This document shows, piece after piece, positions 1-4,663 of a stretch of 5,707 bases of DNA. Within the stretch, counting starts at the first letter, position 1; the number at the start of each line of letters is the position of its first letter. A program made the position numbers and the translations under genes. The notes under the pieces were generated by a model. That model was not told where the DNA came from and ran no database searches. It saw only the letters and a list, made by a program, of their open reading frames with translations. Source of the stretch: Verrucomicrobiota bacterium (GTDB taxonomy: Bacteria > Verrucomicrobiota > Verrucomicrobiia > Chthoniobacterales > UBA10450); NCBI GenBank assembly GCA_003218345.1, contig QHNF01000134.1, forward strand, positions 1-5,707. The letters are read 5' to 3'.

Positions 1-790
1 TGGACCGGCGTTCAGGTATTTGTAGGAGCACCACACCGCAAAATCGACGTTCCAATCGTGCAGCGAGAGCGGGACATTGCCGATCGCATGCGCAAGATCG
101 AAGCCTGCAATGATGCTGTATTTCCGTGCCGCGGCTGTGATTTTCTCGATGTCGAACAGTTGACCCGTGAAAAAATTCACGCCGCCAAACATCACCACCG
201 CGAGTTGTTCGGCGTTTTTATCGATCAGATCGATAATCTCTTTCGTTCGAATGGTAAACTCGCCTTTGCGCGGGCTCGCAAGAATGAGCGCCGCTTTCGG
301 ATCGAACTCATGATGCACGATCTGGGTCTTGATGGCGTAGGTGTCGGAAGGAAATGCCGGCTCTTCCATTAAAATTTTGAAGCGCGATTTCGTCGGCCGG
401 TAAAAAGTCGTCATCATCAAGTGAAGGTTCACCGTAAGGCTGTTCATGCTGGTGACTTCGAGTGGCTTCGCACCAACGAGCTGCGCTATACGCTCGCGCA
501 GAGCTTCATGATACGAGTACCATCTCGCGCAGAGCTTCGTGATACGAGTACCATGGCGTTCCAGTCGCGTGATGCGCTTCGACACCAAGTGTTGCCCAGT
601 TGTCTAATTCCTCGTCGACGATCTGCCTCGCCGATTTCGGCATTAGGCCTAACGAATTACCGGCGAAATAAACCACAGGCTTGCCATTTTTGCCGAGCGG
701 CAGATGAAATTTCTGACGGAGATGCCGCAGCGGATCTTCGGCATCGAGTTGCAGCGCGAATTCTTCGCCAGCAGAAAAATTTGTTGTCAT
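1..790 (-). CDS. kynU: Kynureninase, N-terminal part, cut by window edge and broken by a 31-bp duplication frameshift
   Basis: PLP-dependent hydrolase that cleaves L-kynurenine or 3-hydroxykynurenine to (3-hydroxy)anthranilate plus alanine, in the cytoplasm. Removing one copy of the 31-bp tandem repeat at 493-554 gives one open frame of 253 residues that aligns with kynureninase throughout. In that numbering the PLP contacts known from the human enzyme all appear at a constant offset of 29: T109, F136 (in AFPSD), D221 and H224 (in FDLAHA), Y246 and the Schiff-base lysine K247 (in CSYKYLNAGP). As the DNA stands, the frame shifts after the motif YHEALRE and ends at TGA 508-506, giving only 94 residues. 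The ATG at 790 is fixed by an in-frame TGA at 796-794; no Shine-Dalgarno is seen. It lies 50 bp after the VOC gene and is probably co-transcribed with it. The remaining 40% or so of the enzyme lies beyond the left edge. Family assignment is very secure; whether the break is real is not. Confidence 0.93.
493..554. repeat. 31-bp perfect-spacing tandem duplication inside kynU
   Basis: Two adjacent 31-bp copies (493-523 and 524-554) differ only at position 508 (A) versus 539 (G). Because 31 is not a multiple of three, the duplication shifts the kynureninase frame by one base. Either copy alone encodes the same residues from Met/Trp-Tyr to Arg-Glu; the differing base is the third position of a His codon (CAT versus CAC). 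The A at 508 also supplies the TGA that ends the shifted frame. The flanks do not extend the repeat on either side. Confidence 0.95.
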
Positions 791-840
791 AAGTCAGAAG
801 CGAACGTCCAACGCGCAATTCATCCTCTCAACGCGAACTA

Positions 841-1326
841 TCAAACATCAACCGGTTTCGGCGCTTGCATGAACTCGATGGTCGTGCCGTCTGGATCGCG
901 AATGTAAACGACGCATTTGCCAGTATTCGGCCCAGATGTAAGCGTCTGCGGCTTTCCGGCCGCTTTCCAGCCCGATGCTGCGACTGTTTCGAGCACAGCA
1001 CCAAGATCATTTACAAGCAGTGCAACATGCACCGAACCAACATCACATGGTCGAAAATCGATGTGTCGCTTACGATCGGGTGGGGCGAGATACTCGAGCA
1101 GCTCGATCTTGTGACCGCCGGGCGCTTTTAGCACGGCAAGCTTGATCTCAGCACCTGCGACTCCAGTGATTTCTTTGGCCATTTCGCCAGTCTGATACGC
1201 ACGATGCGAAAGTTCAAACCCGAGAACATCTCGCCAGAATGCCAGAGACCGTTCGAGGTTGGAAACGGTGATGCCCGTGTGATCGGCGCCTGCGATTTGC
1301 AATGATGTCGTAGTAGTCATGTTCAT
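841..1326 (-). CDS. VOC (glyoxalase/bleomycin-resistance fold) metalloprotein, role unassigned
   Basis: A 161-residue single-chain protein with two beta-alpha-beta-beta-beta modules typical of the vicinal oxygen chelate superfamily. Module one begins with DHTGITVSNLERSLAFW (residues 15-31) and ends near HKIELLEYL (72-80); module two begins at SVHVALLVND (98-107) and ends at RDPDGTTIEF (143-152). The four usual metal-ligand positions are all filled: H16, E75, H100 and E151, so a divalent-metal enzyme is likely rather than a bleomycin-binding type. Known members include glyoxalase I, methylmalonyl-CoA epimerase and extradiol dioxygenases; nothing here picks one of these. The frame is open further upstream to 1467, but the domain begins just after the two Met codons at 1326 and 1320, and the upstream extension would overlap the divergent gene at 1385. 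It precedes kynU by 50 bp, which suggests a linked function in kynurenine breakdown, but that is inference. Confidence 0.88.
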   Translation of the reverse strand: MNMTTTTSLQIAGADHTGITVSNLERSLAFWRDVLGFELSHRAYQTGEMAKEITGVAGAEIKLAVLKAPGGHKIELLEYLAPPDRKRHIDFRPCDVGSVHVALLVNDLGAVLETVAASGWKAAGKPQTLTSGPNTGKCVVYIRDPDGTTIEFMQAPKPVDV

Positions 1327-1384
1327 GAAGGGCGCTCGTGGATCGTAAGCGCAACGGCGCTCCTGCGCACGATTCATTTCTTGT

Positions 1385-1837
1385 ATGAGCAGCAAAGATC
1401 GAGTCCAGGCGCGTACTGCCACAGATGTGAACAGGAAAATTGAAAGGGAAGCAACGCGTCGAGTCATCTATGCTGCTGGAGAGCCGGAACCCGCAATCGC
1501 GCGCCGCATCGATGACCTCGATACAGAATCGGACATTGAACGGTGGCTTGAAGCAAATGCTGCCGCGCTGGCGTTCACAGGAACGGTGCTCGGCCTCTTA
1601 TTGAACAAAAAGTTTTTTGCTATTCCTTGCTTCGTTCTGCCTTTCTTGTTTCAACACGCCATCCAAGGGTGGTGCCCACCCGTACCGATCCTCCGTCGGA
1701 AAGGAGTTCGTACCCGACGTGAAATTGATGCGGAGAAATATGCGTTAAAAGCATTGCGCGGAGACTTCTCAAATATGCCGGTTAACGGCGATCAGGCCGA
1801 GTCGGCGCGCATCGCGTGGCAGGCGGCGAACGCCTGA
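1385..1837 (+). CDS. Small two-helix inner-membrane protein, GWCPP motif (DUF2892/YgaP-tail-like)
   Basis: A 150-residue protein I do not recognise by name. Residues 1-55 are polar and charged, then two hydrophobic stretches at about 58-73 and 77-93 form a likely helical hairpin, followed by the motif QGWCPPVPILRRKGVRT (94-110), a charged segment REIDAEKYALKALRGDF (112-128) and a polar tail. A short hairpin followed by a GWCP-type motif recalls DUF2892 domains such as the membrane tail of YgaP, and the later part looks conserved rather than random, which supports a real gene. The ATG at 1385 has no Shine-Dalgarno; a GTG at 1427 is an alternative start. It is divergent from the VOC gene (58 bp between starts) and convergent with the RidA gene (11 bp between stops), so it interrupts the minus-strand cluster. 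No function is claimed; the single Cys in GWCPP could matter for redox or sulfur chemistry. Confidence 0.75.
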   Translation: MSSKDRVQARTATDVNRKIEREATRRVIYAAGEPEPAIARRIDDLDTESDIERWLEANAAALAFTGTVLGLLLNKKFFAIPCFVLPFLFQHAIQGWCPPVPILRRKGVRTRREIDAEKYALKALRGDFSNMPVNGDQAESARIAWQAANA

Positions 1838-1848
1838 TTAACGGTTTG

Positions 1849-2274
1849 TCATCCTACCGCCGCGATAACTTTGAGTTCGATGGCGATCGGCGTGGGCAAA
1901 GCGGTGACCTCAATTGTTGTGCGCGTCGGATTTGGTTTGCCGTCGCCGGCAAAATATTCTGCGTAAAGGCGATTGTAGATCGGGAAATCTGTCCTCATGT
2001 TCATGAGGAAAACCGTGACATCGACAATGTCGTCCCAACTTGCACCCGCCTCTTCGAGCACGAGCCGAACATTTTCGAACACCGCGCGACATTGCTTCTC
2101 GATATCGTAACTGACAACATTGCGGGCCGAATCGAACATTACCCCGGGAATTTCCTTGGCGCCTCGCGTGCGCGGGCCAATACCGGAAAGAAATATCAAA
2201 TTACCGACGCGCTTGGCGTGCGGGAACGCGCCGACCGGTTCAGGCGCCCGGGAGCTCTCAAAAATATCGCTCAT
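1849..2274 (-). CDS. 2-aminomuconate deaminase (RidA/YjgF fold)
   Basis: A 141-residue RidA-fold protein, the usual length for bacterial 2-aminomuconate deaminases (AmnD/NbaF type), which hydrolyse 2-aminomuconate to 4-oxalocrotonate and ammonia. The N-terminal part RAPEPVGAFPHAKRVGNL (9-26) followed by FLSGIGPRTRG (28-38) and KEIPGV (40-45) is characteristic of that subgroup rather than of housekeeping RidA. The fold's key arginine is present as R118 in PTRTTIEV, matching R105 of E. coli RidA, and E133 matches its conserved glutamate. The frame is open upstream to 2406, but the start at 2274 is chosen because the family begins there and because its ATG overlaps the ALDH stop as ATGA, a translational-coupling arrangement. 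Its pairing with an AMS-dehydrogenase-like gene is the strongest support for the substrate; a general enamine/imine deaminase is the alternative. Confidence 0.9.
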   Translation of the reverse strand: MSDIFESSRAPEPVGAFPHAKRVGNLIFLSGIGPRTRGAKEIPGVMFDSARNVVSYDIEKQCRAVFENVRLVLEEAGASWDDIVDVTVFLMNMRTDFPIYNRLYAEYFAGDGKPNPTRTTIEVTALPTPIAIELKVIAAVG

Positions 2275-3728
2275 TTGGCGATACAGATATTCTTCGATTC
2301 GGTGAAGAAGCGGAGTGCTTCTTCGCCGCCTTCGCGGCCGACGCCGCTTGCTTTCATGCCGCCGAATGGCACGCGCAAGTCGCGCACAAGCCAGCAGTTC
2401 ACCCATACCGTTCCGGTGTTAATTTTTTCAGCGACACGATGCGCGCGATTAAGGTTTTGTGTCCAAACGCTCGAGGCGAGGCCGTAATCGCAATCGTTGG
2501 CGTAGTTGATCACTTCTTCTTCACTGTCGAATGGTGTGATGGTGACGACAGGACCGAAGATTTCTTCGCGGTTGGTGCGACATGAGACCGGTAAACCTGT
2601 GATCACCGTCGGCGGAAAGAAATAACCGTTGCGGCAGCGATCATTGATTGGCTCTGGCGCTGTACCACCCAGCGCGATTTTTCCTCCCTCTTTTTGCGCA
2701 AGATCGACATAGAACTTTATCTTATCGAGCTGGGTCTTGTTCACGATCGCCCCCTGATCGGTCGCTGCTTCCAGTGGGTCGCCGATTTTTAGCTTCGACG
2801 TTTTTCCGATGAAACGGTTAACAAACTCGTTGTAAGCGGAGCGCTCGACAAATACGCGCGAACCGCACAGGCAAACTTGTCCCTGGTTCGCAAACGAAGA
2901 ACGCACGCTGCCGGTGATAGCCGCGTCGAGGTCGGCGTCAGCAAAGATAATATTCGGATTTTTTCCGCCGAGCTCGAGCGAAACTTTCTTGAACAATGAC
3001 GCGCATGCCTCCGCCACTTTGCGGCCAGTCACGGTCCCCCCAGTGACGGAGATCGTGTTGATCTTCGGATGCGCGGTGATCGCAGCGCCGACATTTGGTC
3101 CGGTGCCGTGGACCACGTTCAGCACCCCATTCGGCAGTCCAGCTTCGCGCGCGATCTCGCAAAGCATGCAGGCGGTCATTGGCGTCAGCTCGCTCGGCTT
3201 TGCAATGGCAGTATTACCAACCGCGATCGCTGGCGCGATTTTCCAGCTCAGCAAATAAAGTGGAAGATTCCACGGCGAAATTAATCCAGCGATGCCACGC
3301 GGCTGACGCAACGTGTAGTTGAACGCGATGTTGTCGGTGATGTGTGCTTCGGATTCGGTGTGCAGGATCGCGGTCGCGAAAAATCGGAAATTGCTTACCG
3401 CGCGAGGAATGTCGAGCGTGCGCGCGAGCGACAGTGGTTTGCCGGTGTCTATGGACTCAGCGCGCGCAAGTTTGTCGAGATCGCGCTCGATCAAATCTGC
3501 AATGCGCAGCAGAATTTTCGAGCGCTCCGCCGCCGGCGTGCGTGACCAATTGACGAACGCTCCCTCAGCGGCGGCTACGGCAAGCTCGACATCGCGCGCG
3601 TCGCTGTCGGCAACTTGCGAATACGGATTACCAGTCGCCGGTTCGATGTTGTCGAGGTATTTGGCGCCGATCGGCTCGACAAACTGGCCATCGATGAAAT
3701 TTCGAATTTGGATCGATTCTGTGTGCAC
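2271..3728 (-). CDS. 2-aminomuconate 6-semialdehyde dehydrogenase-like ALDH (ALDH8A1/NbaE type)
   Basis: A complete 485-residue NAD(P)-dependent aldehyde dehydrogenase expected to oxidise 2-aminomuconate semialdehyde to 2-aminomuconate. Catalytic elements are intact: N154 in SPWNLP, K177 in IAKPSE, E252 in LELGGKNP, the nucleophile C286 in NQGQVC (with a second Cys at 288) and E389 in EEIFGP. Similarity to human ALDH8A1 runs along the whole chain, e.g. IPRxVxNFRFFA (107-118), GLISPWNLPLYLL (148-160), VRSSFANQG (275-283) and NCWLVRDL (444-451). R449 in the last motif aligns with the carboxylate-binding arginine (R464) of the Pseudomonas AMSDH, and arginines at 103-115 could supply the other. 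The nucleotide loop reads VTGGT where many ALDHs have FTGS. The start is a GTG; an in-frame stop at 3764-3762 and no other start codon leave little choice. It is first in its unit and overlaps the RidA gene by four bases. Hydroxymuconic semialdehyde dehydrogenase is the main alternative. Confidence 0.92.
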   Translation of the reverse strand: MHTESIQIRNFIDGQFVEPIGAKYLDNIEPATGNPYSQVADSDARDVELAVAAAEGAFVNWSRTPAAERSKILLRIADLIERDLDKLARAESIDTGKPLSLARTLDIPRAVSNFRFFATAILHTESEAHITDNIAFNYTLRQPRGIAGLISPWNLPLYLLSWKIAPAIAVGNTAIAKPSELTPMTACMLCEIAREAGLPNGVLNVVHGTGPNVGAAITAHPKINTISVTGGTVTGRKVAEACASLFKKVSLELGGKNPNIIFADADLDAAITGSVRSSFANQGQVCLCGSRVFVERSAYNEFVNRFIGKTSKLKIGDPLEAATDQGAIVNKTQLDKIKFYVDLAQKEGGKIALGGTAPEPINDRCRNGYFFPPTVITGLPVSCRTNREEIFGPVVTITPFDSEEEVINYANDCDYGLASSVWTQNLNRAHRVAEKINTGTVWVNCWLVRDLRVPFGGMKASGVGREGGEEALRFFTESKNICIAK

Positions 3729-3736
3729 TGCTCTGG

Positions 3737-3765
3737 ATTGTAACCGCCGAACGCCTGGCGCTCAA
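3737..3765 (-). promoter_or_regulatory. Sigma70-like promoter for the ALDH-RidA unit, near-leaderless
   Basis: Reading the minus strand, TTGAGC (3765-3760) and TACAAT (3742-3737) are 17 bp apart, matching 4/6 and 5/6 of the consensus boxes. The usual distance puts the transcript start near 3730, only about two bases before the GTG at 3728, so the mRNA would be leaderless or nearly so. This fits the lack of a ribosome binding site. It rests on pattern matching only. Confidence 0.55.
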
Positions 3766-3800
3766 CGAGGACTACAGAAACAAAGCGAAAAGCGCTAGAT

Positions 3801-3846
3801 GTCTCGACCGATTCGCCTTCGCTCAGGGCAAAACTTTCGTCTCGAC
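3801..3846. repeat. Short intergenic repeat-like element with 8-bp direct flanks
   Basis: GTCTCGAC occurs at 3801-3808 and again at 3839-3846, enclosing 30 bp that contains CCTTCGCTCAGGGC. This type of core resembles the dispersed TCGCTCAGG-type intergenic repeats I associate with Chloroflexi and soil Verrucomicrobiota, though a single copy here cannot prove a family. It lies between the ALDH N-terminal echo and the ALDH promoter, and abuts the point where the echo's similarity stops. Confidence 0.35.
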
Positions 3847-3859
3847 ATGACAACAGGCT

Positions 3860-3919
3860 GATCGGCTCAACAAATCGCGCGTCGTTAACGTTTCCGATGG
3901 GGAATGCTTTAGTATGCAC
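3860..3919 (-). pseudogene. Diverged remnant copy of the first 20 codons of the adjacent ALDH gene
   Basis: Read on the minus strand from a GTG at 3919, these 60 bases translate to VHTKAFPIGNVNDARFVEPI. The ALDH itself begins VHTESIQIRNFIDGQFVEPI (start codon shown as V). The two align without gaps: 11 of 20 residues and 40 of 60 bases agree, and 11 of the 20 base differences fall at third codon positions. Similarity starts at the start codon and ends at FVEPI; the sequence after it is the short repeat-like element. The copy lies 191 bp upstream of the real start in another frame relative to it. The simplest reading is the leftover 5' end of a duplicated or paralogous dehydrogenase; chance is not excluded. 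Confidence 0.5.
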
Positions 3920-4457
3920 CTTGCGCGATTCTCTGGCCGGACAGTGACTTTGCTGGGGATGCTTATCAAGGGCTCGCGCTGCGACAAGACAGGCGAGCGA
4001 CGTTGGCATACTAGTATTGATCGACGCGATTTGGTCTGGAATCTGAGCGGGCGAGATTATCTCGCCGGGAGGAAGCATTGCCAGTAAGTTGTGAGTCTTG
4101 ATCTGGCAACGCCCGATGCGCGTCATCGTCGCCGCTCAAATTCCTTTCATCACACCACCCAAAGACTCAGGCAGTAGCAAAAAGCAGCGCCCATGCCAAA
4201 GGGCAAAGCGTAATTTAACAAATGTTCTAAGAGTCTCGTACTAATGAGTTAACAGGCTTATGGAATCTCTCGAATTTATGGTGCCTCTGGCTTTCGAACC
4301 TGTAAAATAGTTCGACAATTCGCCAGCGATCCAAAAGCAAGAGAGCATAACCATCACGCGCGAAATAGATTACAATGCGCAAACGGGACCGTACAAATTT
4401 CCGACGGTTGCTCGCTTCCCTGTTTTTCAACGGCTCCGACGCACACAATCCGGGAAA
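3920..4457. other. Gene-poor stretch between the ALDH unit and tRNA-Ser
   Basis: No convincing protein gene, RNA gene or mobile-element end was found here on either strand. Open frames exist (minus 4126 leftward, 69 codons before the ALDH echo; minus 4448-4227, 73 codons), but neither resembles a known family and both have rare-residue-rich, non-domain-like composition. The stretch from 4130 to 4380 is more AT-rich than the genes around it. The only structured element is the dyad at 4050-4066. No clear terminator follows the tRNA. Confidence 0.5.
4050..4066. promoter_or_regulatory. 17-bp perfect dyad, candidate operator
   Basis: GGCGAGATTATCTCGCC is an 8-bp perfect inverted repeat around a single central base. 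It lies about 320 bp upstream of the ALDH start in otherwise unstructured non-coding DNA. No U-tract follows on either strand, so a terminator is unlikely; as RNA it could form a 6-bp stem with a 5-base loop. A binding site for a dimeric regulator is the best guess, with no evidence for which one. Confidence 0.3.
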
Positions 4458-4545
4458 CGGTGAGGGAGGGATTCGAACCCTCGGTAGCCTTTTGGGCTAC
4501 GGCGCTTTAGCAAAGCGCTGCTTTCAACCACTCAGCCACCTCACC
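4458..4545 (-). tRNA. tRNA-Ser(GCU)
   Basis: An 88-base serine tRNA on the minus strand, reading AGC/AGU codons. The acceptor stem is GGTGAGG (4545-4539) paired with CCTCACC (4465-4459), with G73 as discriminator, typical of serine tRNAs. The anticodon stem GCGCT/AGCGC encloses the loop TTGCTAA with anticodon GCT at 4511-4509. A long variable arm pairs GTAGCC with GGCTAC, which marks the class II serine/leucine type, and the T arm is GAGGG-TTCGAAT-CCCTC. The 3' CCA is not encoded; the bases after G73 are TTT. It is divergent from moeA, with 118 bp between them. No sequence break in the 3' end suggests an integrated element. Confidence 0.96.
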
Positions 4546-4558
4546 AACATCGGCTGCA

Positions 4559-4588
4559 AGAATATCGCGAGGAATTGTGGCTTGCCAA
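4559..4588 (-). promoter_or_regulatory. Probable promoter of tRNA-Ser
   Basis: On the minus strand TTGGCA (4588-4583) and TATTCT (4564-4559) are separated by 18 bp, matching 5/6 and 4/6 of the sigma70 boxes. The predicted transcript start is a few bases before the mature tRNA 5' end at 4545. Support is pattern and position only. Confidence 0.4.
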
Positions 4589-4663
4589 TCACAGACATTC
4601 GTCGCGTACTCGCGATTTCATCCGGAGTTGCCAAAGACCGATTGCTAATTGATTAGATTCGCG

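Noticed and set aside
1335..1347. TACGAT as a possible -10 box for the VOC-kynU unit
   Set aside because: No acceptable -35 hexamer lies 16-18 bp upstream, so the call would rest on one weak box.
1820..1836. CAGGCG/CGCCTG hairpin between the convergent membrane-protein and RidA genes
   Set aside because: The stem is only 6 bp, overlaps the coding end, and has no T-tract on either strand, so I do not call it a terminator.
1816..2487. Plus-strand 223-codon open frame
   Set aside because: It is antisense to the RidA gene and the end of the ALDH gene, both clearly supported by family motifs.
3575..4126. Minus-strand 183-codon open frame upstream of and overlapping the ALDH gene
   Set aside because: It overlaps the well-supported ALDH 5' end in another frame, crosses the repeat-like element, and resembles no family except for the 20-residue ALDH echo, which is reported separately.
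4295..4325. tRNA-like string GGTTCGAAAGCC on the minus strand
   Set aside because: The bases flanking the TTCGAAA loop do not pair as a T stem and no acceptor or anticodon arm is present.
4227..4448. Minus-strand 73-codon open frame just after the tRNA, considered as an integrase or excisionase remnant
   Set aside because: No recombinase motif is visible and no duplicated tRNA 3' end was found to mark an attachment site.
4375..4656. Plus-strand 93-codon open frame containing GGIRTLGSLLGYGALAK
   Set aside because: It is the antisense translation of the tRNA-Ser gene; this is a common false protein.
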